Numbered from the stretch's first letter, positions 47,821 to 57,510 are shown. The stretch: DNA of 64,000 nt from Perilla frutescens (GCA_026008535.1 BRKX01000003.1:61405001-61469000); one strand, 5' to 3'. The notes: generated from the letters alone by a model not told the origin. Numbers and translations: made by a program.

Positions 47821-47891
47821 TAAATTAATGTAAGGTATAAGGTATGACAAAAAAGTAAGATATGCCGTACCTTGACACCTCTACGATTACC

Positions 47892-48477
47892 TACTACAAA
47901 TATAGATCAATTGTGCACTACTTAATTAAATACCTTAGTTAAAAAAAATCGGATAAAATGAGTCACGACTCAATTTATTACATCCAATTTTTCAACAATT
48001 TATTCTGAAACTTGTTCATTCGAGATCTTGATATCCATTGATATTGTTTTTATCTTTACAACGTGACCACAACTCCGGCCATGTGGGATCGATCATTACT
48101 CACTTCTCGCTACGCCTGTTGTGGGCTTAAGAAAAATTATAAATTTATTTTGGAGCATGAAACAACCGCGTGTCAGAGATAATAGATTATTAGAAGGTTA
48201 ATCATAAATTAATTAGAGTACATAGAATAATAAAATATTAAATAATATTGGATGACTACATTATTACCCCTTATTTAAAATATAAAATAAGGTTATATAA
48301 TAGATAAACTCAAAATTATAAGATAATTAGAATGCAAAGAATCATAAAATATTAATTAATATTAGATTATTACATTATTGTTCTTAGATAAAATATAAAA
48401 TATGATTATAATTGATATACTTAAAACTATAAGTTAAACACACTTTTTATATTAGTGTGTATATATATATATATATA
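47892..48477. other. AT-rich intergenic sequence with a ~110-bp tandem duplication
   Basis: 48213-48320 and 48329-48440 are diverged direct copies (aataaaatatta..taatatt..gattac..attatt). No gene is seen. A (TA)n tract abuts the Mutator-like element. Confidence 0.6.
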
Positions 48478-48687
48478 GGGTTGGGTTCCAGAAGGAACCA
48501 CACCCTAGATGAGAACTGAGAACCAATTTGAGCCATAGATTCGGTATATTTAGACGGCCTAGATCTGCTTCAAATTTTAAAAAATACGGTGGCAATCTCG
48601 TAATAACGTCCAACTTCGCTGCCCCCGAATCTTAGTAAGGTTAAAATCGGAAAATATATGAATACTCAGAACTCACGTGTATATTTT

Positions 48688-49029
48688 TCAATTTAGGGTT
48701 TTAGCACTGTCATTTCTTATTTTAGCACTGTCATAGCCTTTTTTAGCACTGTCATGATCTTTTTTAGCATTGTCATGACTTATTTTAGCATGACTACTCT
48801 TATTCCAACAGATCAATCTCATGTAGAGTGTCTCTCTCAAAAGCCTCATTGCAATTCTTCCCCATTCTTCCTCGAGAACTAGCAATACAAGTGCCAGCAA
48901 TGAATTCAAGAATTGATCAAAATGATTGTGATTGAGCTTAGGTGATGAAGATGAGGATGAGGGAGTGGCAAAGAGCATGGCTGCTCTAACATGATGAGGA
49001 GAGAGTTTAATGTTGGGATGTTTGATCAT
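48688..49029 (-). CDS. Unrecognised 113-codon ORF partly made of 21-bp repeats
   Basis: The minus-strand ORF has two parts. The N-terminal ~80 residues (MIKHPNIKLSPHHVRAAMLF, LLALVLLVLEEEWGRIAMRL) contain a Ser run, a short hydrophobic stretch and codon use that could be a third captured exon, but I do not recognise the family. The C-terminal part is the translation of the 21-bp repeat array, giving seven-residue repeats of the form (H/Y)DSAKK. Expression is doubtful. Confidence 0.25.
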   Translation of the reverse strand: MIKHPNIKLSPHHVRAAMLFATPSSSSSSPKLNHNHFDQFLNSLLALVLLVLEEEWGRIAMRLLRETLYMRLICWNKSSHAKISHDNAKKDHDSAKKGYDSAKIRNDSAKTLN

Positions 49030-50815
49030 TGTCAGAAGATGAAGAGGAACAATATAAGAAAAGAAGAAGACAGTTGAAGGTGGTGGTGGTGGTGATGCTG
49101 CAATCGATCATTCCAATTTTAACACTGTCATTTCCTATTTTAGCACTGTCATGTCCTTTTTTAGCATTGTCATGACTTATTTTAGCATGACTTTATTTTA
49201 GCATTAGCATAAAAAAATGTCATCGACATTGTAAAAAAACCACGAACTGTGATTAAAGTAACTGATTCACAATCCCGACTTCTACTTTATTCTTTCAATT
49301 CAATTAATTAATACTTTTTAAAAATGTTAGTTTATTTTTTTTAGAATGTGGAACATAATTAGTGTGGTTTGACAACATCCAACACTCGAAAGGCCTACAT
49401 AATTAGATTTTAAAGATTACTGTACATTTTTATTAATAATTCAAGAATTTTGAGATTGTACATTTTGAATATCGGGCATGTAAAATTATGCATACTTAAG
49501 TTTAATAGGTATTCATCTTATTTTATGTGTCACTATACTAAATTGATAGCTATATTTGGCTTTTTTTTTAGTTCAAACATAGTTTCTCTAAGCATTTTCA
49601 GGCATTAAAATTAAGAGTAAAATATAATTGCAACAAAATGATAATAAAAGTTGTTTCAAAATATTTTAGAGCATTTATGTACTAACACATTATGCAATGT
49701 GTCCAGATACCTGATAATTAGCACTGTCATGGCCTTTTTTAGCACTGTCATGGCCTTTTTTAGCATTGTCATGACTTATTTTAGCATGACTCTTTCAGGG
49801 TTTTAGCACTGTCATTTTCTATTTTAGCACTGTCATGACCTTTTTTAACATGGCTCTTTTAGGGTTTTAGCACTGCCATTTTCTATTTTAGCATTGTCAT
49901 GACTTATTTTAGCATGACTCTTTTACGGTTTTAGGACTGTCATTTTCTATTTTAGCACTGTCATGGCCTTTTTTAGCCAAGTAACAAGAACACAAAAGCT
50001 CGATTATGAAAAATAATTGTCTCAATCACCAGGCTAAATCGATGCTTGCTGGAGTGAAGTCTCCGCGAAATTTCGAACTTGATGGTTGGGATCAACACAC
50101 TTTCCTTCAAAAGATATATACAATATTCAAAAATAATTTCCATTTTGACGGTATCAACACACTTTCCTCAAATGGCAACTCATCCAAGTTGAATTTGTCC
50201 ACTACAAATAATATTTTTATTTTTCAAATCAATATATATTTTTCTAATATATACGTGGTAAGTTTAATAGATGAAATACTATATAAAATATAGGATGAGT
50301 TCATGTGTGTTTCTCATACAATTCAAAGAGTGATTTATTCATTTCGTTTTGATATGTTTTTTATTATCATTTTACGACGTGAAGAAAGATTTATCCCTTT
50401 ACATAATTTTTATTTTACGTGTGATGTCCACTAGTATAATTGAATATATGATCGAAACAAAGACTATGTAAATGTGCTTAATTGCCTATATGACTTTAGC
50501 ATTGTCATTCCCTATTTTAGCACTGTCATCACTTATTTTAGCACTAACATGACCCTTGTTTAGCATGACAATTGTTTAGCATTACAATAAAAAAATATCA
50601 TCGGTATCTTTTTATGCTTCATGATCTTCCGTTTTTAGCATTGTAGTTTAGATTTTAACATTGCATATATGATTCACGCGTATATTTTTCAATTTAGGGT
50701 TTTAGCATTGCCATTCCCTATTTTAGCACTGTCATGACTTATTTTAGCACTGTCATCACTTATTTTAGCACTAACATGACACTTGTTTAGCATGACAATT
50801 GTTTAGCAGTCAAAT
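48702..50815 (+). repeat. Clusters of a ~21-bp motif TTTTAGCACTGTCATGACCT
   Basis: Head-to-tail clusters lie at 48702-48795, 49117-49210, 49718-49975, 50495-50590 and 50633-50815, about 30 copies in all. Variants include tagcattgtcat, tagcatgactc and tagcactaacatg. Unit spacing is 20-22 bp with no unique spacers, so it is a minisatellite rather than a CRISPR array. Inverse copies (agtgctaaaa) occur on the other side at 51352-51440. Confidence 0.85.
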
Positions 50816-50905
50816 TTGTTACACATTCTTCAGGTAATTAAGCTAGCTAGCATATATACATTATTAATTAATGAATTGTATATGAGTAATTATAATGGGC
50901 GCATG

Positions 50906-51169
50906 CAGAGGTTTATTGGGAGCTCTGAAAACGGCATTGAGTCAGTGGAGGCACGCGTTCGCGGTTTAGAAGAGGCTTTGGATGATATCTCATTGAATAT
51001 GTGTGCAACAAGCAGAAGTAGTTCGTCTGCGTGCTGCTCGTTGCCCAAGCTTCTCTGGAGAAACACAAGTCATGATCATGAGTTAGATGCCGCCTCTTCC
51101 GGTGATCGCCGCCGTGGCCTTGTACTCAACCCATTGGAACTTCAAATCTCACCAAATGGAGTTGTTTGA
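50906..51169 (+). pseudogene. Captured TORTIFOLIA1/SPIRAL2-like exon fragment
   Basis: The frame opening MQRFIGSSENGIESVEARVR continues GLEEALDDISLNM. It then gives CCSLPKLLWRN and a Gly-Asp-Arg-Arg stretch, ending NPLELQISPNGVV before TGA at 51167. Plant TORTIFOLIA1-like microtubule-associated proteins carry a closely similar segment (QRFIGSS..G..SLE.RV.GLE.ALDEIS) downstream of their HEAT-repeat domain, followed by a CC.LP...FWRR block. Only about 85 codons are present and the N-terminal HEAT repeats are absent. An intron-like boundary (gcag|agg) precedes it, consistent with genomic capture including splice signals. It is a fragment in a transposon, not a functional gene. Identification is by eye. 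Confidence 0.6.
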
Positions 51170-51351
51170 ATTCAACTCTCACTAGCTACAATGTATCTCC
51201 CGCTCTTCTTTGCTCCTTTGCTTCTCATATACCCATTCATATGTATTCACAGTATTCTTTCTCGAATTCAGTGGGATTTAAATACTTATCGTAAATAACA
51301 GACTACAAATGCTAACACTATCACCTATCAAAATATTCAGAAAAATAAACT

Positions 51352-51440
51352 AACAGTGCTAAAAAAGGAAATGAAAGTGCTAAAATATAAACTACCGGTG
51401 CTAAAATATAAACTACTAGTGCTAAAATATAAACTACCAG
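51352..51440 (-). repeat. Inverse copies of the AGCACT motif, right side
   Basis: Four copies of (a/g)gtgctaaaa separated by tataaactac (unit ~21 bp) are the reverse complement orientation of the left-side clusters. This gives the element inverted subterminal motif arrays. Confidence 0.75.
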
Positions 51441-51886
51441 TGGAGAGGTGTAGATACAGAAGGGAGGCTGAAATCTCGCATTTTGCCTCCTCAAATTCGA
51501 ACCATTCATCGTTTTCTTCGAGCCTGCTTGATGCGATTTATCGCTCCATCGATCAAGGCGACGACGAGATGGTGATTTGCAGAGAATGAATGAGGAATAA
51601 GACCTACGCCGTTGATGCGGACGTCGGCGCTAACCTACACCGCGGCGTGTTTAAGAGTGATGAAGAAATGGCAAATTTCCAACGAGCCTGCATGATCGAG
51701 AAGTGGATGGAGAAGAAGGTCACAGAGAAAGTCGTCAGTTGGAGAAAATCCGTTGCGGATTTTCAGGTGAAGAAGTCGCGGAAAGATCGGGAGAATTCTA
51801 GCTGGAGCTCCTCCGATTCGAGTTGCGGCGGCGCCGCCGCCTCTGTTGGCTTCTTCTTCTCGTCGAGGGCGGAGTCATTTTGTTGA
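51440..51886 (+). pseudogene. Captured BIG GRAIN 1-like coding fragment
   Basis: One + frame reads SSFSSSLLDAIYRSID, then an in-frame TGA at 51587-51589, then MRNKT, then DEEMANFQRACMIEKWMEKK and VTEKVVSWRKSVADF. It ends in a Ser/Asp-rich SSWSSSDSSCGG segment with a stop at 51884-51886. This order (SFSSSLLDAIYRSID, EKWMEKK.EKV, SSSDSS.GG) is characteristic of plant BIG GRAIN 1-like proteins, linked in rice to auxin response and grain size. The usual C-terminal segment is missing. The sequence is GC-richer than its surroundings, as expected of a captured exon. It lies inside the Mutator-like TIRs on the same strand as the TORTIFOLIA1-like piece. Confidence 0.7.
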
Positions 51887-52135
51887 ATAATTTTGTTCCG
51901 AATCGGAGAATTGAAATTGGAGGTTTGCTGAGTTGTAGAGAGAGAGGGGTTGGAATAGCTAATTACAGAAATAATCTCAGTTCATTAAAAAGTTGATAAT
52001 ATTACAAGATTGCCACCGCATTTTTTCAATTTGGGAACAGATCTTGACCGTCAAAATAAGTGAGATCTGTGGCTGAAATTGGTTTTCAGTTCTCACAGAG
52101 AGTGTGGTTCTCACATGATCCCATCTATATATATA

Positions 52136-52385
52136 TATATAGAAGTACAGATTAATGTATGTTATGATATCGTTAATGCAATATTTTATGAAGTAATGGG
52201 ATTGTTCAATATTTGATTCTATATATATCTCATCATATTTTATTCTCTAGTGTGTACACACACACATTAGTATAGAAATGTACATATTAATGTATGTCAT
52301 GATATCGTTAATGCAATATTTTATGAAATAATGGGATTCTTATATATTTGATTCGATATCTTATCATATTTTATACTACTGATTA
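52136..52385. repeat. Tandem duplication of ~125 bp beside the Mutator-like element
   Basis: 52136-52258 and 52268-52385 share attaatgtatg, atgatatcgttaatgcaata and ttttatgaa.taatgggatt with few changes. Confidence 0.8.
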
Positions 52386-52827
52386 TCTACTCGCAAATGA
52401 TCACATGCATATTTAATTGAAGATGAGATTCACTAGTTCAATTTTTTTTATCCCTCCCATTATCAAATTCACTATTTTAACAATACTTCTTTAAAAATAA
52501 TAATTATCATAATATAATCAATCATAATTAAGATTCATACATAAAAATATTTGAAAATTATATACCATCAACTCTAATCAATTATTAACTTAAAAATGAA
52601 CATTAAATAATAAATATAATTAAACTCTAGTTGTAAAATTAAATTTTACCACAAAAATGAATTATAAGTGGAATAAAAACTAATAAATTAAAAATGAGAC
52701 ACCAAGTACAATAGGAAAAATGGACTAGAGTCTAGAGAATCTCAAGTGCTTTAATTAGGCATAAACTTTGTTGATACTTGTATTATTTGTTTTTTTGACA
52801 GTGTATCATCTCAATTCACAAGCATGG

Positions 52828-53207
52828 GATGAGATCTTCTATTGCACCTTTTGTGTTATAATATTCACTATTACACACTCAATTTTTTTAGGTTTTTTCA
52901 TTTTTTATTTGAATTTCTTGTACGTTAGTTTAATTTTATATTGTTAATTTGATTTCACCCTACTCAATTAACGTGCACTATATTTTTTTAGTACTTGATT
53001 TTTAGTTTTTAATTACTATTGATTATTTAAAATAAATAAATACTAAAAATTATAATAAACTCTAATTGGATAGATGAACTCTAAAGAGTAATTGTAAAAC
53101 TAAATTGAAGTACAAGAAATTAATTATGAAATCAAAAACTTAAAAAAAATTAAATATACAATATGAAATGCAACATATAAAAGGTGTAATACGATTTTCT
53201 TTGTAAA
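52828..53207. mobile_element. Fold-back MITE (Mutator-like family), first of cluster
   Basis: The left end gggatgagatcttctattgc and the complement of the right end (aaagaaaatcgtattacacc) begin arms that pair through aatttcttgta and agtttaatttta words over ~150 bp. The target duplication is not clear. No ORF is present. Confidence 0.5.
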
Positions 53208-53452
53208 GATTGCTGACAATAAGTTGGATGTAATAATATGTATCAAGCTATGGACCCATCGACAATGAGTTCTGTTCATAGTGGCCAATTCACATGTTAT
53301 TGCTGAGAATAAGACATAAACATCGTAGATATGATATTGCAGACTGCAGATTGAGTTGTCAATCAGAACTTCAATTTGTATTTAGGGATAATGCAGAATT
53401 ATTAATGCATATATAAAAGATATATAATGGAAAATAAGATCAATTATTTGTG

Positions 53453-53624
53453 CGGATGGGATCTTTTCTATTCTAACTTGGTGTTCCATATGGTATTCCA
53501 ACCATTTAATTTATACTATATATATATATAATTAAATAATTGTCAATTACAAAAAAATAAATACACGTGGTATAAATTCATTGGTTGAAATACGAGATGA
53601 AACACCAAATTGAAATAGAAGTAC
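53453..53624. mobile_element. Short MITE with 9-11 bp target duplication
   Basis: It is flanked by aattatttgtg at 53442-53452 and 53625-53635. Terminal inverted repeats run from ggatcttttctatt...ttggtgtt. It is 172 bp with no coding capacity. The duplication length suggests a Mutator-like family. Confidence 0.7.
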
Positions 53625-53839
53625 AATTATTTGTGAGGGCAGTACTCCAAGTAGTAAAAGAATATAGTACGCCTTAATTAGGTTGGATTAATATATAAAT
53701 AAATATAAAATTAAACTAAGGCACAAGAAATTGAAATTGAAAAAAAGAAAAAAAATTAAAAAAATCGAGTGTGCAATAGATAATGTAACACAAAAGGTGA
53801 AATAGAGGATCTCATCCCCAATCTTCACCACATGAAATT

Positions 53840-55090
53840 TCCTATTGGCCTCTATGTGTTACACCCCGTATTGCACTTTCAAATTACGAGTTTGTTTTGT
53901 ATTTTTCTTCAATTTTATTTTTTTGTAATTTAGTTTAATTTTATAATTATTTCTTAGGGTTCATCCACCCGATTAGGGTTTATAATTATTTTTCAATATT
54001 TAATTTTCAAATTTCAATTAATAATTCATTATTATGGTTGATTTTTTCAAAATTTTGTATTTTAATTTTCTAATACATTTTTTTTGTTGATAAATATTGA
54101 CTGTTATTATTTATATTATAATTAATTTTTATTTTATAATAATTATTATTAAAATTATAAATTTAATTATAAAATATAAAGTGAAACACCAAAAAAGTGT
54201 AACATCAAATTTCGACCCACCATTTACAATAATCTTGGAGAGCACATCATAAAAGCCTATATAAGGGCCGTACTTTTCTCTTTCTTTTATCATCTTTTAA
54301 CCTTTTCAAAGTCATACGACTTAATTGAAGTTCGCTGGTTGATTTTTCTCTTTCTTTTTCTTGTGATTTACGATGCATAAAGCAGTGACGATGAAGATTT
54401 GATTTAGAGATTAGGGTTAGTAGTCTTTTTGTGTAACAACAAAGTTTTTGTATGGAAATTAAGCTTCTATACATACAACTGTATTTATTCGGAATATGGA
54501 TTCTTTAGTTCCAACTCATGTGTGTCAATATTAAAATTATATATTTTTAAATAATATTTTTTATAAAAATAAAATTTATTATAATATAACTAATCATAAT
54601 TAATAGTTATTGTTAAAAAATTATATACCCTAAGTTTGAAATAATCAACCACAAAATTCAATTATTAACTAAAAATTAAAATTAAATATTAAAAATAATT
54701 ATAAATTCTAATTGGGTGGAATAAGCCCTAAATAATAATGTAAAATTATACTAAATTAAACCAAAAGAAACTAAAATTGAATAAAAAAATGTAAGAAAAA
54801 ATAATAGTTTTGAGGTTTGACAGACGCGCGGTTGGCACACACAAGCCACAAGTTGAAACTCGCGGATGGGATCCTCTGTTGCCAAACCTATTCCACTTGG
54901 GTTGCATAACTACATTTTATTTTTTTTATGTTTTTTTTAAAAAAATTAACATACCTTAATTGGGAATGGATGAACCTAAATAAAAAATTTAAATTAAATA
55001 AAATCATAATAAATTAAAAAAATATTTAAAAAAAAATAAAAGACTTAGAATAGGAAATGTAACAGGAAATGTAATAAGTGATTTGATGTG
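53840..55090. repeat. AT-rich region with further diverged MITE arms
   Basis: The word agggttcatccacccgattagggt (in parts) at 53955-53982 and its complement attgggtggaataagcccta at 54712-54731 are outward arms of another fold-back unit. Similar words lie at about 54958-54985. A gatgggatcctctgttg end-like word lies at 54865. No gene is seen; the minus-strand ORF at 54247-54474 is not supported. Confidence 0.5.
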
Positions 55091-55101
55091 TGAAACTAGA
55101 G

Positions 55102-55480
55102 CTGATGAAATCCTCTACAACACTCCGTGCAACACTTGGTGATACACAATTAAATTTATTAATTTTCTTCAATTTTTTAATTCAATTTCAATTTATTATG
55201 CTTTATTTTAATTTTACACTTATTATTTAGGATTCATCCAACCCAATTAGGGTATATAATTATTTTTTTACGAAATAATCAATTATTAATTAGAAAATAA
55301 AATTTATTATTGAAAAAATAATTATATACCCTAATTGGGTAGAATGAACCCTAAATAATAAGTGTAAAATTTAAATAAAGCATAATAAATTGAAATTGAA
55401 TTAAAAAATTAAAGAAAAATTAATAAATCTAATTGTGTAGCATCAATTGTTGTACAAAGTGTTGCAGAGAATTTGATCCG
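55102..55480. mobile_element. Fold-back MITE with perfect 9-bp target duplication
   Basis: It is flanked by AAACTAGAG at 55093-55101 and 55481-55489. The two ~170-bp arms are inverted repeats with ~90% identity by eye, meeting around 55265-55330. The 9-bp duplication identifies a Mutator-like family. It lies about 350 bp upstream of the oxidase start codon. Confidence 0.88.
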
Positions 55481-55609
55481 AAACTAGAGGATCTCAAGTG
55501 GTTTATTCGTTGTCCATTAGACAAACTTGTTTTGAAATTGGTTCTTTCGAAAGTAATATACCAATTAACTGTCCCGAACAATTATGACTAAAATTGAACG
55601 TCTTATAAG

Positions 55610-55705
55610 GTCTGGTGGGGTTGAGTTAGTGATGGAGTGAAGTTGGTTGGAGATCAAAGATCACGGGTTTCAAATCTTCTCAATACAACAAGGTCGAGTG
55701 TGTGA

Positions 55706-55740
<35 letters not shown>

Positions 55741-55744
55741 ATCT
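55610..55744 (+). mobile_element. tRNA-derived SINE with poly(A) tail
   Basis: This ~100-bp body starts tctggtgggg and has a weak A box near gagttagtgatgg and a B-box-like gggtttcaaatc. It ends in about 29 A residues (55709-55737). The flanks gaacgtcttataag (55596-55609) and gaatgtcttctaag (55745-55758) are a 14-bp duplication with two changes, as left by LINE-driven insertion. It ends 35 bp before the oxidase TATA box. Confidence 0.8.
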
Positions 55745-55779
55745 GAATGTCTTCTAAGTCCAGCTATTCAGAGTTCACT

Positions 55780-55788
55780 TATAAAATA
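55780..55788 (+). promoter_or_regulatory. TATA box of the BBE-like gene
   Basis: TATAAAATA lies 46 bp upstream of the start codon, implying a short leader of about 15-20 nt. The next sequence upstream is the SINE. Confidence 0.65.
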
Positions 55789-55833
55789 GAACAGGAGCGA
55801 GAACAGTTTCCACAAACAGATCATCTCTGAATA

Positions 55834-57444
55834 ATGAAAACTCTTAGCATTAATCTCACTCATACTTTGATTCTTCTTGTGATCATTTCGTGCTCACGGG
55901 CAGCATCAACTGCTCATATATTCCTTGAATGTCTCTCCCATGAATTCAAGAACTACTCTTCCATTTCCAACAATGTTTACACCCCTATCAACACATCCTA
56001 TACTTCCATCTTGCGATATTCCATTCAAAATCTGAGATTCGCGTCAGATTCTGTTTCAAAACCGCTTGTAGTTATCACCCCCGAACACGAATCCCAAATC
56101 CCACCTATCATCTACTGCGCCAAAGAGAGTGGCATCCAAATTAGAACTCGAAGTGGCGGCCATGACTACGAGGGGTTATCTTATGTCTCGCAAGTCCCGT
56201 TCGCGGTCATTGATTTGATCAAACTCAGTGAAACAACTGTTGATGTCGAGGAAAAAACTGCGTGGGTTGGAGCTGGTGCAACCATTGGTTCTTTATATTA
56301 TAGAATCGCGGAGAAAAGCCCGATTCTAGGCTTTCCAGCTGGTATTCCCCCAACTGTTGGTGTTGGTGGGCTGTTTAGCGGAGGAGGCAACGGCGCATTG
56401 TCAAGAAAATATGGTCTGGCTGCAGATAATGTCATTGATGCAAGAATAATCGATGTTACTGGTAGAATTCTTGACAGAAAATCAATGGGTGAAGATCTAT
56501 TTTGGGCTATTAGAGGCGGCGGAGGCGCGAGCTTCGGTGTAATTGTTGCATGGAAGGTACGACTGGTGGATGTTCCGGAAACAGTTACTGTATTCATAGC
56601 CAAGAGGAAGTTGGAAGATAATGCAACTCAACTCATTCACCGCTGGCAATCCATAGCTCCTAAATTGAACAAAGATTTGTACATCGGGATCATAATAAAC
56701 AGAAACCTAACGATTGATGTTTCTTTCTTTTCATTGTTCCTTGGTGGAATCGACAGATTGCTCTCGTTGATGCAAGCAAGTTTTCCTGAATTGGGGTTAG
56801 TGAGAGAAGAGTGCACCGAAGTGAGCTGGATACAATCCGTGGTGTATATAGCTGGTTTTCCCATTGAGACTTCACCACAAGTTCTGCTCAACAGAGCTAG
56901 TTTTGTCAACGTATATTTGAAAGGAAAATCGAATTATGTGCAAGAACCCATACCTGAATCGGGATTGGAAGGCGTATGGAGATGGTTGTACGAACCAGAA
57001 GCCCTGCAATCTCAGATCGTGATGTCCCCATACGGTGGAAGAATGGATGAAATTTCAGAATCCGCCCTTCCATTTCCTCACAGGGCTGGTAATTTGTACG
57101 AATTGTTGCATTCGGTGTTCTGGGTAGAAGATAACAATCGAGATTCGGACAAGTATATAAGTTGGACAAGGAGGCTTGACGATTACTTGACTCCTTATGT
57201 TTCGAGGGATCCGAGGAAAGCATATCTGAATCTCAGAGATCTCGACCTCGGAGTGAATAAGGTTGATGGAGAGACGAGTTACGCACAAGCCAGCATTTGG
57301 GGGAAGAGATATTTCGATAGCAACTTCGGTCGTCTTGTTCGGGTTAAAACTGCGGTTGATCCCGATGATTTCTTCAGGAACGAACAGAGCATTCCGCCAT
57401 TGCACATGTGCATTCAAGACGCTCTGTTTTCTTGTCATGAATAA
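55834..57444 (+). CDS. Berberine bridge enzyme-like FAD-linked oxidase, intronless
   Basis: This is a 536-codon ORF of normal family length. It has a signal peptide (residues 1-24) for secretion or vacuole. Cys33 and Cys95 fit the conserved N-terminal disulfide. The FAD-binding domain spans about 75-245, with RSGGHDYEG carrying His110, the residue that binds FAD covalently. The second covalent site is lost: the usual G.CPTVGVGGH reads GIPPTVGVGGL, with Pro172 for Cys and Leu180 for His. RGGGGASFGVIVAW follows (228-240), then a substrate domain (~250-455) with SPYGGRMDEI and FPHRAGNLY. The C-terminal BBE motif is AYLNLRDLDLG (463-473), where family members usually have NYRD, so a likely active-site Tyr is Leu467. 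FFRNEQSIPP is intact. Sequons are at N40, N53, N263 and N291. Relatives oxidise monolignols, sugars, alkaloids or cannabinoids; the substrate here cannot be told. The start follows the TATA box at 55780, and a poly(A) signal lies at 57511. It is the only intact host gene in the window. Confidence 0.93.
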   Translation: MKTLSINLTHTLILLVIISCSRAASTAHIFLECLSHEFKNYSSISNNVYTPINTSYTSILRYSIQNLRFASDSVSKPLVVITPEHESQIPPIIYCAKESGIQIRTRSGGHDYEGLSYVSQVPFAVIDLIKLSETTVDVEEKTAWVGAGATIGSLYYRIAEKSPILGFPAGIPPTVGVGGLFSGGGNGALSRKYGLAADNVIDARIIDVTGRILDRKSMGEDLFWAIRGGGGASFGVIVAWKVRLVDVPETVTVFIAKRKLEDNATQLIHRWQSIAPKLNKDLYIGIIINRNLTIDVSFFSLFLGGIDRLLSLMQASFPELGLVREECTEVSWIQSVVYIAGFPIETSPQVLLNRASFVNVYLKGKSNYVQEPIPESGLEGVWRWLYEPEALQSQIVMSPYGGRMDEISESALPFPHRAGNLYELLHSVFWVEDNNRDSDKYISWTRRLDDYLTPYVSRDPRKAYLNLRDLDLGVNKVDGETSYAQASIWGKRYFDSNFGRLVRVKTAVDPDDFFRNEQSIPPLHMCIQDALFSCHE

Positions 57445-57510
57445 TTCAATCATGCACGTGCTTTCTTTTATCTGATTGCATTGCTGCATTTGCTAGTGAA
57501 AATCAAATAC

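Larger units (their letters stand above)
43111..47883. mobile_element. Non-autonomous hAT-like element with tandem-repeat interior
   Basis: The left end tagggttggcaa and the right end (complement) tagaggtgtcaa match at about 9 of 12 positions. The flanking 8-bp sequences caattacc (43103-43110) and cgattacc (47884-47891) differ at one base, as expected for an old hAT target duplication. Both subterminal regions are dense in ggtatac/cgg words (43140-43440; 45070-45265; 47828-47875). There is no coding sequence. A gypsy solo LTR (45282-47820) interrupts it. Confidence 0.7.
48478..52127. mobile_element. Mutator-like element with long TIRs and captured host gene pieces (Pack-MULE)
   Basis: The left TIR (48478 to about 48612) and right TIR (about 51998 to 52127) are imperfect inverted repeats of ~130 bp. 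They share the blocks gaaccacac, gagaactga, aaccaattt, gcggtggcaatct (gtggcaatct on the left) and agatct. The element sits inside a (TA)n tract, so the target duplication cannot be separated from the microsatellite. No transposase is present. The interior contains a TORTIFOLIA1-like exon, a BIG GRAIN 1-like coding piece and many copies of a 21-bp motif. The long TIRs favour a Mutator-like class; a Helitron is excluded by the terminal repeats. Confidence 0.7.

Noticed and set aside
48702..49975. CRISPR-like repeat array
   Set aside because: Repeats are contiguous 20-22 bp units without unique spacers in eukaryotic transposon DNA; a minisatellite is the better reading.
50006..50293. 95-codon ORF within the Mutator-like element as a third captured gene
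   Set aside because: No recognisable motif, AT-rich codon use and a Tyr/Phe/Ile-rich end; cannot be supported.
56298..57489. Minus-strand ORFs opposite the oxidase gene
   Set aside because: Shadows of a full-length, motif-rich + strand CDS.
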